A DNA stretch of 64,000 nucleotides from an uncultured Rhodobacterales bacterium (GTDB lineage: Bacteria > Pseudomonadota > Alphaproteobacteria > Rhodobacterales > Rhodobacteraceae): the NCBI GenBank assembly GCA_903873585.1, contig CAIQOV010000023.1, positions 62,001-126,000 on the forward strand, written 5' to 3'. Within the stretch, counting starts at the first letter, position 1. Each line of letters begins with the position of its first letter. Both the position numbers and the translations under genes were made by a program. Positions 17,849 to 26,697 of the stretch are shown in pieces. The notes under the pieces were generated by a model. The model was not told the DNA's origin and made no database searches. It saw nothing but the letters and a program-made list of their open reading frames with translations.

Positions 17849-18214
17849 ATGTTGCAGATCCTTGACACCGTGCGCGATAGAGGCAGCCGTTACGCGGCCA
17901 GCGGTGGGCCTGTGGGCGATGGCGCGGGGTGCAAGGCGTTTATCGCAGCGCTGAAATCTGAAAAGAAATTCGCCAAGGCCACGCATAATTCTTGGGCCGC
18001 GGTTCTGGCCGATGGCAGCGTTGTCAAAGATGACGACGGCGAAAGCGGGGCGGGGGCGGTGATTGCCCGCATGATAGAGCGCGCAGAATTGCGCGGCCAT
18101 ATCGTTGTGGTGACGCGCTGGTATGGCGGGGTCAATCTGGGGGGCGACCGCTTTGCGCATATCGTCACCTCGGTTCGGGCCTATCTGGCGCAACTGGGGC
18201 AGGCGGGCGGTTAA
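17849..18214 (+). CDS. IMPACT/YigZ N-terminal domain protein (short form)
   Basis: This 121-residue protein contains the UPF0029/IMPACT domain. HNSWAAVL and DDDGESGAGAVIARMIER are in the region of the DGEPxGTAG signature, and VVVTRWYGGVNLGGDRFAH corresponds to VVVTRYFGGTKLG. E. coli YigZ is about 200 residues with an extra C-terminal ferredoxin-like domain; this protein lacks that domain. The biochemical role is not established. It is convergent with pstS and shares a bidirectional hairpin terminator. Confidence 0.85.
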   Translation: MLQILDTVRDRGSRYAASGGPVGDGAGCKAFIAALKSEKKFAKATHNSWAAVLADGSVVKDDDGESGAGAVIARMIERAELRGHIVVVTRWYGGVNLGGDRFAHIVTSVRAYLAQLGQAGG

Positions 18215-18220
18215 AGCCAT

Positions 18221-18255
18221 AAAAAAGGCCCGGTAGCAGTGCTACCGGGCCTTTG
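18221..18255. terminator. Bidirectional rho-independent terminator between the IMPACT gene and pstS
   Basis: An 11-bp perfect stem (GGCCCGGTAGC, 18227-18237 with 18241-18251) closes a 3-nt loop. On the minus strand six consecutive T residues follow it, which suits pstS. On the plus strand the tail is only CTTTG. Confidence 0.9.
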
Positions 18256-18272
18256 TCGCTAAAGTTTAAAGA

Positions 18273-19271
18273 TTATTTCCAAGCAGCTTGGGTCGAAGCC
18301 AAAGCCGGGTCAACGACCAAGCCAGCTTCTTCCAACGAACCGCCAGCGCCAGCCATGTCATCCGACAGGAAGAACTGGACGAACTCTTTCAGGCCGGGAA
18401 CCACGTCGATGTGCTGAGATTTCACATACATGAACAGCGGGCGCGACACGTGGTAGGTGCCCTTTGCCACGGTTTCCTTCGTGGGAACCACGCCTTGGAA
18501 GGTTGCGACTTTCAGCTTGTCGGTGTTGTTTTCGTAGAACGACAGGCCGAACACGCCCATGCCCGTCGGGTTCGATTTCAGGCGCGCCAGCGTTTCGGTG
18601 TAGTCGCCGTCGATTTCGACAACGCGGCCATCGGTGCGCAGGGCGATACAGCCATCAGCCTTGCCGTCACGTGCTTTGAACTTCTTGTCGTCGCCGTAAA
18701 CCGAGCAACCCTTGGTGATCACGTTCACGTTGAAGATTTCACGGGTGCCGTGCTTGGAACCCGGAATGAAGGCCAAGATTTCTTGATCGGGCAAGGATTT
18801 GTCGACTTCCGACCACTTGGTATAGGGGTTGGGAACCAGCTGGCCGTCAACGACAACTTCAGCCGCCAAAGCACGGAACCAGTCGTGGGGGGTGAAGGCG
18901 AAGGACGGGCCGTTGATGTCCGAAGCGAAAACCACGCCATCGTAGCCGATGCGCACTTCTTGAATTTTGCTCACGCCGTTCTTGTGGCACAGCGAAACTT
19001 CGCCCGACTTCATCTTACGCGATGCGTTGGCGATGTCGGCGGAATTTTCGTCAGCGCTTTCGCAGAACTTTGCGATACCAGCACCGGTGCCGCCGCCTTC
19101 AACGACGGGGGTCTTGAAGTCGGTGTTTTGGCCGAAAGCTTCTGCCACGATGTTTGCGAAGGGCAGAACGGTCGAGGAACCGGTCAGCATGATCTGATCG
19201 CGGGCGAAGGCAGCGCCCGACATGGTCAAAGCGGCAGCAACGGCTGCGGCGGCGAAGGTGGAAATGCGCAT
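18273..19271 (-). CDS. pstS: Phosphate ABC transporter substrate-binding protein PstS
   Basis: This 332-residue periplasmic protein has a signal peptide (MRISTFAAAAVAAALTMSGAAFA). The phosphate-binding motif LTGSSTVLPFANIVAEAF starts near residue 29. EGGGTGAGIAKFC and the later FIPGSKHGTREIF and SNPTGMGVFGLSFYE supply further ligand loops. It captures phosphate for the PstCAB transporter, which is not encoded here. The gene stands alone with a terminator behind it and a Pho box in front, so it is probably expressed strongly under phosphate limitation. Confidence 0.92.
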   Translation of the reverse strand: MRISTFAAAAVAAALTMSGAAFARDQIMLTGSSTVLPFANIVAEAFGQNTDFKTPVVEGGGTGAGIAKFCESADENSADIANASRKMKSGEVSLCHKNGVSKIQEVRIGYDGVVFASDINGPSFAFTPHDWFRALAAEVVVDGQLVPNPYTKWSEVDKSLPDQEILAFIPGSKHGTREIFNVNVITKGCSVYGDDKKFKARDGKADGCIALRTDGRVVEIDGDYTETLARLKSNPTGMGVFGLSFYENNTDKLKVATFQGVVPTKETVAKGTYHVSRPLFMYVKSQHIDVVPGLKEFVQFFLSDDMAGAGGSLEEAGLVVDPALASTQAAWK

Positions 19272-19378
19272 GAAGGCTCCTGAGCATGGCTATCGTCGCA
19301 GGTCGCGACATGCAGCACGACCTAGGCAGGTTTTGTAACGATGGGCTAAACGATTTGTGACACAAAGCAGAAGTTTAT

Positions 19379-19396
19379 ATGACGATTGCATGACAG
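19379..19396 (-). promoter_or_regulatory. Pho box upstream of pstS
   Basis: On the minus strand the sequence is CTGTCATGCAATCGTCAT: two 7-mers, CTGTCAT and TCGTCAT, separated by 4 bp. It matches the PhoB consensus CTGTCAT-N4-CTGTCAT with two differences in the second half. It lies 107 bp before the pstS start. A TTTGTGACACAAA palindrome follows at 19354-19366. Confidence 0.75.
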
Positions 19397-19700
19397 CCCT
19401 GTGGATGCCTGCGCGGGGGGTTCAAAAAAACCTTTTGCGATCAATGCGAAATAGGAAGCGGACTGCTTTGCCAGTTGTCTAGCGCCGCGGAAAGTGCCGT
19501 TTCTTTTCGCGGCGATACTTGCGGCAAATGTCACGCTAACCTCGGTCAGTGCGCAACCAAAAGCGCGCCTTTCGCCCTAAGCCCCGCCGATCTTCAGTGC
19601 GCAGAGAATCGTTTGCTGGAAACCTGCGGTTTGTTTCCGCACGCCACACATTCCGGCGCTGAAATTGGGGTGGCGGCTGGAACATCGCCACCCGCAAAGA
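19397..19700. other. Intergenic region without a recognised gene
   Basis: This 304-bp stretch lies between the pstS Pho box and the CDGSH protein stop. The sequence is less GC-rich than its surroundings, with runs such as TTCAAAAAAACC. A short open frame on the plus strand from 19475 shows no recognisable domain. I see no RNA gene or repeat in it. Confidence 0.5.
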
Positions 19701-19943
19701 TCACAATGCCTTGTGCGCACCGTCGCAATAGGGCGCGTTCTTGGAGTGTTTGCAGCCGCACAGGTAGGCGGTTTTGCTATCTTCGGGCGTGAAAGCAAGC
19801 GGCGAGAAGGTTGACCCTTTATGCGAGCCGTCGCAGTAAGGTTGCTTTTTTGACTGGCCGCAAGAGCACCAGAAATAGGTCTTGCCCGCTTCGACCGGCA
19901 TGGCGAAGGGGGCTTTTTGGGCGATGTGGGGGGCGTCTGACAT
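19701..19943 (-). CDS. Double CDGSH iron-sulfur domain protein
   Basis: This 80-residue protein consists of two CDGSH modules. The first is CSCGQSKKQPYCDGSHKG (about residues 25-42) and the second CGCKHSKNAPYCDGAHK (about 63-79). Each supplies three cysteines and one histidine to bind a 2Fe-2S cluster, as in mitoNEET-type proteins. The second has Ala in place of Ser before the histidine. The role in bacteria is unclear; electron transfer or cluster storage is likely. I chose the ATG at 19943 (MSDAPHIAQ) over an in-frame extension to 19994. Confidence 0.9.
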   Translation of the reverse strand: MSDAPHIAQKAPFAMPVEAGKTYFWCSCGQSKKQPYCDGSHKGSTFSPLAFTPEDSKTAYLCGCKHSKNAPYCDGAHKAL

Positions 19944-20009
19944 GGGGGCCTCGCTGGGGGTTAAAACGCCAGTTTGGACTATTCTTGGCCCCAATCAAGC
20001 CTGAAAGGC

Positions 20010-21398
20010 TTAGCTGCCCTTAACCAACCGCCCCCAAAGGTCGTAATCGCCCGCTTCATCGACCTGAACCGTCACGATGTCGCCGGGGGAAAGGCCGTCG
20101 AAATCCTCGTCGATGAACAGGTTGCCGTCGATTTCGGGCGCATCGGCCTTTGTGCGGCAGGTGGCACCGTCTTCATCCACTTCATCGACGATGACTTGAA
20201 TGATTGTGCCCACCTTGGTCGCAAGTTTCGCTTGCGAAATGCTTTGGGCCTTTTGCATGAACCGTTCAAAGCGCTCTTGCTTCACTTCGGCGGGCACATG
20301 GTCGGGCAGCGCGTTTGACCGCGCGCCGGCGACGTTTTCATATTGGAAACATCCGACACGGTCTAACTGCGCTTCGTCCATCCAATCGAGCAGGGTTTGG
20401 AACTCGGCTTCCGTCTCGCCGGGATAGCCCACGATAAAGGTGGACCGCAGGGTGATGTCGGGGCAAGCGCTGCGCCATGCGGCGATTTCGTCCAGCGTGC
20501 GGGCGGCGGCGGCAGGGCGGGCCATGCGGCGCAGCGTGTCGGGGTGGGCGTGTTGGAACGGGATGTCGAGATAGGGCAGCACCAGCCCCTCGGCCATCAG
20601 GGGGATCAGGTCGCGCACATGGGGGTAGGGGTAGACATAGTGCAACCGCACCCAAGCGCCCAGCTTGCCCATTTCGCGCGCAAGGTCGGTGATATGCGCG
20701 CGCACTTCGCCGCCCTTCCAAGGGGATAGGTCGTGTTTGCGGTCAACTCCGTAGGCCGAGGTGTCTTGGCTGATCACCAACAACTCGCGCACCCCTGCCT
20801 CGACCAGCTTTTCGGCTTCGCGCAGCACGGCATGGGCGGGGCGCGACACCAGTTTGCCGCGCATATCGGGGATGATGCAGAACTTGCAGGCGTGGTTGCA
20901 GCCTTCGGAAATCTTCAAATAGCTGTAGTGGCGCGGTGTTAGGCTGACGCCGGTGGCGGGCAGCAGGTCAACAAAGGGGTTCGGCTGTGGCGGCACGGCG
21001 GCATGAACGGCGTCTAGCACAGCCTCGTATTGATGCGGGCCAGTGACAGCCAAAACCTTGGGATGTGCGCCGGTGATATAGGCGGGGTCAGCGCCCAAAC
21101 AGCCGGTCACAATAACGCGGCCGTTTTGCACCAAAGCCTCACCTATGGCCGACAGGCTTTCGGCCTTGGCCGAATCCAAAAAGCCGCAGGTGTTGACGAT
21201 GACGGCATCTGCGCCCTGATAATCGGGCGAGATGGCGTAACCTTCAGCGCGCAGCCTTGTCAGGATGCGTTCGGAATCGACCAGCGCTTTGGGGCAGCCC
21301 AAAGACACCATGCCAATCGTCGGCTGCCCTACGCGCCGGTCATCGGGCACCAAGGCGCGGGCAAGGTCGGGGCGAAGGTTGGGCGGATTTTGGGGCAT
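20010..21398 (-). CDS. rimO: Ribosomal protein S12 methylthiotransferase RimO
   Basis: This 462-residue radical-SAM methylthiotransferase has three N-terminal cysteines (35, 71, 100) for the auxiliary 4Fe-4S cluster. The SAM cluster motif is CNHACKFC with Cys167, Cys171 and Cys174. A C-terminal TRAM domain covers about residues 385-455 ([30 protein letters not shown]). It adds a methylthio group to the conserved aspartate of S12. The motif set separates it from MiaB by the EIDG segment in the TRAM domain. It lies downstream of gcrA but is separated from it by a terminator hairpin. Confidence 0.95.
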   Translation of the reverse strand: MPQNPPNLRPDLARALVPDDRRVGQPTIGMVSLGCPKALVDSERILTRLRAEGYAISPDYQGADAVIVNTCGFLDSAKAESLSAIGEALVQNGRVIVTGCLGADPAYITGAHPKVLAVTGPHQYEAVLDAVHAAVPPQPNPFVDLLPATGVSLTPRHYSYLKISEGCNHACKFCIIPDMRGKLVSRPAHAVLREAEKLVEAGVRELLVISQDTSAYGVDRKHDLSPWKGGEVRAHITDLAREMGKLGAWVRLHYVYPYPHVRDLIPLMAEGLVLPYLDIPFQHAHPDTLRRMARPAAAARTLDEIAAWRSACPDITLRSTFIVGYPGETEAEFQTLLDWMDEAQLDRVGCFQYENVAGARSNALPDHVPAEVKQERFERFMQKAQSISQAKLATKVGTIIQVIVDEVDEDGATCRTKADAPEIDGNLFIDEDFDGLSPGDIVTVQVDEAGDYDLWGRLVKGS

Positions 21399-21410
21399 AG
21401 GGTCAACTTT

Positions 21411-21450
21411 GAAAAGGAAAGCCCCAGCCGGTGTGATTGCCGGATGGGGC
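21411..21450 (-). terminator. Rho-independent terminator after gcrA
   Basis: On the minus strand an 11-bp stem with one mismatch (GCCCCATCCGG with CCGGCTGGGGC) is followed by CTTTCCTTTTC. It would stop gcrA transcription before rimO. Confidence 0.75.
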
Positions 21451-21468
21451 CAAGCATGGAACGGCTGC

Positions 21469-21491
21469 GGTGCGTGAAATCACGCACCCTA
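21469..21491. repeat. TAGGGTGCGTGATTTCACGCACC palindrome (copy at gcrA stop)
   Basis: The 20-bp core GGTGCGTGAAATCACGCACC is palindromic with a 2-nt centre. The TAG at its end, read on the minus strand at 21489-21491, is the stop codon of gcrA. Other copies lie at 4972, 41854 and 41885. Confidence 0.85.
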
Positions 21492-22163
21492 CCGCCGACG
21501 GTCGCGCCGTGCGCTCATCGGTTGGAAGGCCACGCCGACATGGGCTTCGCAATAGGGCTTGCCCGCAACCGAAGGCAGACCGCAGAACCAGAAATCTTCG
21601 GTCGCAGGGTCGCCGATCGGCCATTTGCAGGTGCGCTCGGTCAATTCCATCAGCGACAGCTTCTTGGCGCGCTTTTCCACTTCGCGCACCGAGGCCAGCG
21701 CTTCGGGGCTGATCTCGTTCGCCGAGGGCTGCGGGGGCAGGGGCTGGCCTGCCGGAATAATCGCCTTGCGCAGCGGAATGGGCGCTGTGGGCGAGAAGGT
21801 GATGGTGCTGGATTCGATGGGCGCAGGTGCTACCGGTTCCACCGCTGCAACGGGGGCAGGCTGGGGTGCGGGTGCTTGCGCCACAGGGGCCTCTGGCGCT
21901 GCGACGGGCGCTGCGGCGCGGGGGGGCGCTGTGGCAGGTTTGGCTGGCGCAGGGGCTGGAGTGGGTACGACCACCGGGGCCACTTCCACCTCATCCTCGG
22001 CCGCGGCACCTGGGCCAACACGGTTCGACAGGCCCAAGCGGTGCACTTTGCCGATGACGGCATTGCGTGTCACACCGCCCAATTCCTTGGCGATCTGGCT
22101 GGCCGACTGGCCTTCGGCCCACATCTTTTTGAGCGTTTCAACGCGCTCATCGGTCCAGGACAT
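21489..22163 (-). CDS. gcrA: Cell-cycle regulator GcrA
   Basis: This 224-residue protein begins MSWTDERVETLKKMWAEGQSASQIA, the helix-turn-helix of GcrA. It ends with the conserved RTCKWPIGDPATEDFWFCGLP and YCEAHVGVAFQP segments. GcrA is a sigma-70 cofactor that activates promoters with methylated GANTC sites made by CcrM. The middle of this protein is a long Pro/Ala/Val-rich linker (about residues 50-130), making it longer than the 173-residue Caulobacter protein. The ATG at 22163 was chosen; the frame extends two codons to a TTG. Confidence 0.95.
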   Translation of the reverse strand: MSWTDERVETLKKMWAEGQSASQIAKELGGVTRNAVIGKVHRLGLSNRVGPGAAAEDEVEVAPVVVPTPAPAPAKPATAPPRAAAPVAAPEAPVAQAPAPQPAPVAAVEPVAPAPIESSTITFSPTAPIPLRKAIIPAGQPLPPQPSANEISPEALASVREVEKRAKKLSLMELTERTCKWPIGDPATEDFWFCGLPSVAGKPYCEAHVGVAFQPMSARRDRRR

Positions 22164-22332
22164 GGGCAAAACTCCGCAATAGCCGCTGTGGCCCTAAGTG
22201 AGCCAATCTAGACGGGATAGGGGTGGATACAAGCTTGGGGCGCGAAGTTCAAGACCTCAGACGTCAGTTGGCGGCGGGAATGACGGGGCTGCGGGCATTT
22301 GCTGTGGCGATGGAAGTTGGTATGATTGGGGG

Positions 22333-22986
22333 ATGTGCGGACGATTGACCTTAACCCATCCCAACACGGCCCTTGCCGCGCTGTTTGGCGCAAGCTTGGC
22401 CAATGATCTGCCCGACAGCCCGCGCTACAACATCTGCCCGACCCAATCTGTACCCGTTGTCACCTCTGCCAGCGGCTTTCGGCATCTGGGCGCGATGCGC
22501 TGGGGCTTGGTGCCAAGCTGGTACAAGACACCGACCGATGGCCCGCTGATCTTGAACGCCCGGTCTGACACGGTGGCCGAAAAGCCCGCCTTTCGTGAGG
22601 CGATCCGCCAACGGCGCTGTCTGGTGCTGGCGTCTGGCTTTTATGAATGGAGCGCGGGGCCAGACGGCGCGCGCTTGCCGTGGTATATCACCCGCACCGA
22701 TGGTCAGCCGATGGCCTTGGGCGGGCTGTGGCAGGCGTGGGGCGATATGGTCACTTGCGCGGTGGTGACGTTGCAAGCCGGCCCTAACCTTGAACCGATC
22801 CACGACCGCGAACCGCTGATCCTAAACCCCGACCAATGGCCCCTGTGGCTGGGCGAGGCGGGGCACGGTGCCGCGCGCCTGATGCAGCCCACCCTTGCGG
22901 GGGCGTTGCGGGCGTACCGTGTAAGCCGTGCGGTCAATTCCAACCGCGCCGATGGGCCGCAGTTGATCGAAGACTGCGTAGATTAA
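22333..22986 (+). CDS. SOS response-associated peptidase / HMCES (YedK) family
   Basis: This 217-residue SRAP-domain protein has the essential Cys2 directly after the initiator Met (MCGRLTL). NARSDTVAEKPAFREAI and SGFYEWS supply the conserved Asn and Glu, and IHDREPLIL carries the active histidine. The family crosslinks covalently to abasic sites in single-stranded DNA and protects them. The ATG at 22333 is fixed by the need for Cys2; upstream in-frame starts would bury it. It is divergent from gcrA. Confidence 0.92.
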   Translation: MCGRLTLTHPNTALAALFGASLANDLPDSPRYNICPTQSVPVVTSASGFRHLGAMRWGLVPSWYKTPTDGPLILNARSDTVAEKPAFREAIRQRRCLVLASGFYEWSAGPDGARLPWYITRTDGQPMALGGLWQAWGDMVTCAVVTLQAGPNLEPIHDREPLILNPDQWPLWLGEAGHGAARLMQPTLAGALRAYRVSRAVNSNRADGPQLIEDCVD

Positions 22987-23135
22987 AGCCCAGCCTACTG
23001 CCGCCGCACGTCTCTTGACTCCCTACGCCTAACGCGGTGGCATCAGCCCCTAGCAGGGCGCTAAATCGCACCCCGTTGCCAAACAAACCCTTGGCTTGCT
23101 AGCTTGGCCTTCACCCCTTACCGCAAGGACCGCCC

Positions 23136-24074
23136 ATGAAAATCGCCTGTATCGGAGAGGCCATGGTGGAAGTGGCCCTGATCGGCCCGAACGGTGCTGC
23201 CAAAGTCGGATTTGCAGGCGATGTGCTGAACACCGCGATTTACCTGCGTCGCGCCTTGCCCGCCCCGCATGAGGTGGCGTTTGTGTCGATGATCGGGCGC
23301 GATAGCCTGTCAGACCAAATGGCGGCGTTCATGAAAGCCGAGGGGATTTCGACCGCCCACCTTGCCCGCCATCCAACCCTTGTGCCGGGCCTTTACACCA
23401 TCGCCACCGATCCCGCGGGCGAGCGCAGCTTTGCCTATTGGCGTGACACATCCGCCGCGCGGCAGATGTTCACCGACCCTGCCGCTATCCAGCCTTTGCT
23501 GGGCTTTGACCTTGTGTATCTGTCGGCCATAACGCTCGCCATTCTGCCCGACCCCGCCCGCCAAGCGCTGTTTGCGGTGCTTGCGCAGGTGCGTGCCAAG
23601 GGCGGGCGTGTGGTGTTTGATTCCAACCATCGCCCCCGCCTGTGGCCCGATCTGGCGACAGCGCAGCGCGTGGTAAAGCAGGCGTGGCGCGGATGTGATG
23701 TGGGCTTGCCCTCGCTTGACGATGAGATGGCGCTGTTTGGTGATGCCGATGCAGCGCAAGTTCAGGCGCGGCTTTTGGGGTGGGGCGTGCGGCAAGGCGC
23801 TTTGAAGTGTGGGCATTTGGGGCCTGTGGCTTTGGGGGCAGGCTGGGGCAAGGATGTGCACTTTGCCCCAGCCCCGACCGTGGTCGATACCACCGCCGCA
23901 GGCGACAGCTTTAATGGCGGGTATCTGGGCGCGTTGGTATCCGGCGCAACACCCCTTGACGCAGCCAAGGCAGGCCACGCCTTCGCGCGCGCCGTTGTGC
24001 AACACCGAGGGGCGATTGTGCCACGGGCGGACTGGGGCAAGGCACTGGCGGTGGGTGTTGGCGATGGGCGCTAA
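23136..24074 (+). CDS. kdgK: PfkB-family sugar kinase, probable 2-dehydro-3-deoxygluconokinase
   Basis: This 312-residue ribokinase-family enzyme has an N-terminal GEAMVE and FAGDVLNTAIYLRR substrate region, with the C-terminal signature DTTAAGDSFNGGYLGAL containing the catalytic Asp. The AGDVLNTAIYLRR and YWRDTSAARQMF segments are typical of 2-keto-3-deoxygluconate kinase. That enzyme makes KDPG for the Entner-Doudoroff pathway. No eda or edd gene is adjacent, so the substrate is inferred from sequence only. A ribosome site AAGGAC precedes the ATG. Confidence 0.82.
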   Translation: MKIACIGEAMVEVALIGPNGAAKVGFAGDVLNTAIYLRRALPAPHEVAFVSMIGRDSLSDQMAAFMKAEGISTAHLARHPTLVPGLYTIATDPAGERSFAYWRDTSAARQMFTDPAAIQPLLGFDLVYLSAITLAILPDPARQALFAVLAQVRAKGGRVVFDSNHRPRLWPDLATAQRVVKQAWRGCDVGLPSLDDEMALFGDADAAQVQARLLGWGVRQGALKCGHLGPVALGAGWGKDVHFAPAPTVVDTTAAGDSFNGGYLGALVSGATPLDAAKAGHAFARAVVQHRGAIVPRADWGKALAVGVGDGR

Positions 24075-24152
24075 TCAAAGCCTTATCGCGCCAAAACAGT
24101 AGCGTTCGCCCCGCGTAGCCCCTATCCTGCCCCCGATCGATAGGAGACTGCC

Positions 24153-25133
24153 ATGAAAACGCATCGCTTGGGACGCTCGGGGTTGCAGGTGTCGGAACTG
24201 TGCTTGGGCTGCATGAGCTTTGGCGATCCGCTGCGCGGCGGGCATCCTTGGACGCTGCCGAAAGAGGAAAGCCGCGATTTGATCCGGCAGGCGATTGAAG
24301 CGGGGATCACTTTTCTGGACACGGCGAATGTCTATTCCGATGGCTCTTCGGAAGAGATCATCGGCGAGGTTCTGTGGCACATCGCGCGGCGCGACGAGGT
24401 GGTGCTGGCGACCAAAGTGCAAGGTGTGATGCTGAACGAACCGCAGATGGCGGGGCTATCGCGCCGCTCTATCCTGCACAACATCGACGCCAGCCTGAAA
24501 CGTTTGCGGACCGACCATGTGGACCTGTATCAGATCCACCGCTGGGACAATGACACCCCCATCGAAGAAACGATGGAGGCGCTGCACGATGTCGTCAAAT
24601 CGGGCAAGGCGCGGTATTTGGGGGCTTCGACCATGTGGGCGTGGCAATTCGCCAAGGCGCAAGACGTGGCCCGCGCAAATGGCTGGACGCCGTTTGTTTC
24701 CATGCAAAACCAGATCAACCTGCTGTACCGCGAGGAAGAACACGAGATGATCCCCCTGTGCCTTGACCAAGGCGTGGGCCTTATTCCGTGGAGCCCGATT
24801 GCCCGTGGCAAGCTGGCGCGCCCAGTGGGGGCGGCCACCGAACGCACGGCGCAAGATGGCTATATGAAGTTCTTGTTCGACAAAACTGCCGAAGCCGATG
24901 CCCGTGTGATCACCGCCGTGCAATCGCTTGCGGCCGAACTTGGCCGCCCCATGGCGCAAGTGGCGATGGCTTGGGTGCGCCAAAAGGCGGGGGTGACTGC
25001 GCCGATTGTGGGTGTGACCAAGCCTGACCAGTTGGCGCAGGCCATCGCAGGCTTGGATTTGGTGCTAACCCAAGGCCAGATCGCCGAGTTGGAAGCCCCC
25101 TACATTCCGCGCAAACCCTTGGGCCAGTTCTAA
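24153..25133 (+). CDS. Aldo/keto reductase
   Basis: This 326-residue TIM-barrel oxidoreductase has the start RLGRSGLQVSELCLGCMSFG. It has DTANVYSDGSSEE with the catalytic Asp and Tyr, LATKV with the Lys, and DLYQIHRWD with the His, so the tetrad is complete. It would reduce carbonyl compounds with NADPH, substrate unknown. A strong AGGAGA ribosome site precedes the ATG. The related truncated gene at 63734 is a separate family member. Confidence 0.93.
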   Translation: MKTHRLGRSGLQVSELCLGCMSFGDPLRGGHPWTLPKEESRDLIRQAIEAGITFLDTANVYSDGSSEEIIGEVLWHIARRDEVVLATKVQGVMLNEPQMAGLSRRSILHNIDASLKRLRTDHVDLYQIHRWDNDTPIEETMEALHDVVKSGKARYLGASTMWAWQFAKAQDVARANGWTPFVSMQNQINLLYREEEHEMIPLCLDQGVGLIPWSPIARGKLARPVGAATERTAQDGYMKFLFDKTAEADARVITAVQSLAAELGRPMAQVAMAWVRQKAGVTAPIVGVTKPDQLAQAIAGLDLVLTQGQIAELEAPYIPRKPLGQF

Positions 25134-25199
25134 ACCGCACCTTGCGGGCCTTGATTGGATTGGATAGCTGCACGGTCCTGCCCAACCCATAGGCCGCTT

Positions 25200-26456
25200 A
25201 TGACCCTGCCCATCCTTGCAATAGACTTTGGCACCTCGAACTCTGCAGCGGCGGTGCTTGACGGGGGCAAGGTGCGCCGTTTGGCGATTGAAACGGGGTC
25301 AGACACCGTGCCGACGGCGGTGTTCTTTCCGGCTGATCGCGGCCCGATGCAGATCGGCGTTGAAGCGGCAGAGGCGCTGATAAGTGGCGAAGAAGGCCGC
25401 TATATGCGTGCGCTGAAATCGGTGCTGGGCACGGCGCTGTTTCACGAACAGCGGCTGATCGGCGGCAGGCGGCGGACGTTGGCCGATATTGTCACGGCCT
25501 TTCTTAAAACCGTGAAATCCCGCGCGGAAGCTGCGGCTGTGTGCCCCTTTACAAGCGTTGTCTCTGGCCGCCCTGTGCATTTTCACACCGCCGACCCCGC
25601 CCGCGATGCCCGCGCCGAGGCTGATCTGCGCGGCTGCTATCTGGCCGCAGGTTTCAGCGATGTGCGCTTTGTGTTTGAACCCGAAGCCGCCGCCTTGGCC
25701 ACCCACGGTTTGGGGCGGGCAGGCGAGATTGGCCTGATCTATGACATCGGCGGCGGCACGTCTGACTTTTCAGTGTTTCGCGTGCAGGCGGGCCGCGTGC
25801 GCATTCTGGCAAGCCACGGCATTCGGCTGGGTGGTACGGATTTTGACCATGCGGTGTCGATGGCCCATGCCATGCCGCATCTGGGCAGCACCAGCACTCT
25901 GCGTCGCGAAATGGGCGAGGGGGTCTTGCCCGTGCCCAACCATTTGTATGTCGATCTGTCGACTTGGGCCAAGATCCCCTTCCTGTACACACCCGAAACC
26001 AAGGCGATGGTGGCGGAAATGGTCAAGCTGGTGGTGAAGCCGCGCCTGATGCGGCGCTTGGCGACTGTGCTGAAAGATGAGTTGGGCCACGATCTGGCCT
26101 TTGCTGTCGAACGGGGTAAGATCAGCGCCAATCGCGGAGAAGCGGGCGCGCATATTGGGATGGAGCGGGTAGAGGCGGGGCTTTGGGCACCCATCACGCG
26201 CGCCAGCTTAGATGCATCCCTTGCGCGCTACCGTGACGGCTTGCGCCGTGCTGCGGGTGAGACGTTGGCGATGGCGGGGGTTAGCGCTGACCAGATCGGC
26301 ACGGTGATCTTGGTGGGCGGGTCAAGCCTGATGGGATTGGTGGCCGAAGAGGCGCAAGCGCTGTGCCCCAAGGCGGCTGTGCAAACCTCTGAAGCTTTCA
26401 CCGCTGTGGTTGATGGCTTGGCACTTGCCACGGGGCAGGAATTTGGCACGCATTAA
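25200..26456 (+). CDS. Hsp70 family protein (YegD-like)
   Basis: This 418-residue protein has actin-fold ATPase motifs: IDFGTSNSAAAV (phosphate 1), YDIGGGTSDFSVF (phosphate 2) and VILVGGSSLMGLV (adenosine loop). It has no substrate-binding domain or C-terminal lid like DnaK. The layout matches E. coli YegD, a putative chaperone of unknown client. The start at 25200 (MTLPILAIDFGTSN) places the first motif at the usual distance; a 15-codon upstream extension exists. It ends 241 bp before rpsD. Confidence 0.88.
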   Translation: MTLPILAIDFGTSNSAAAVLDGGKVRRLAIETGSDTVPTAVFFPADRGPMQIGVEAAEALISGEEGRYMRALKSVLGTALFHEQRLIGGRRRTLADIVTAFLKTVKSRAEAAAVCPFTSVVSGRPVHFHTADPARDARAEADLRGCYLAAGFSDVRFVFEPEAAALATHGLGRAGEIGLIYDIGGGTSDFSVFRVQAGRVRILASHGIRLGGTDFDHAVSMAHAMPHLGSTSTLRREMGEGVLPVPNHLYVDLSTWAKIPFLYTPETKAMVAEMVKLVVKPRLMRRLATVLKDELGHDLAFAVERGKISANRGEAGAHIGMERVEAGLWAPITRASLDASLARYRDGLRRAAGETLAMAGVSADQIGTVILVGGSSLMGLVAEEAQALCPKAAVQTSEAFTAVVDGLALATGQEFGTH

Positions 26457-26471
26457 GGGGGGGCGCGTGTG

Positions 26472-26499
26472 TTGACTCTGCGCGCTTGGGCTGTATAAG
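26472..26499 (+). promoter_or_regulatory. Sigma-70 promoter of rpsD
   Basis: TTGACT at 26472-26477, a 16-bp spacer, and TATAAG at 26494-26499. The bases after the -10 box are GC-rich (CCGCCCAG), as in promoters under stringent control. The predicted leader before the rpsD start is about 190 nt. Confidence 0.75.
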
Positions 26500-26697
26500 C
26501 CGCCCAGTCGCAAGATCCGTTTTGCGGCATTCATTGGTGTTGGTGGCCTTCGCAAGAAGATGCCTGTCGGATCGCAAGATCAAAGGACAACGCCCTTCCC
26601 TTTGGGTTTAACCTTGGGTCGGGACCGCATTCGCAACAACGCGATTTGCAAACCGGTTTTTGGATAGTCCCAAGATATGTAACGAAGGAGATCAGCC

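Noticed and set aside
19397-19700. Gene or small RNA between pstS and the CDGSH gene
   Set aside because: No promoter-terminator pair or conserved coding pattern could be seen.
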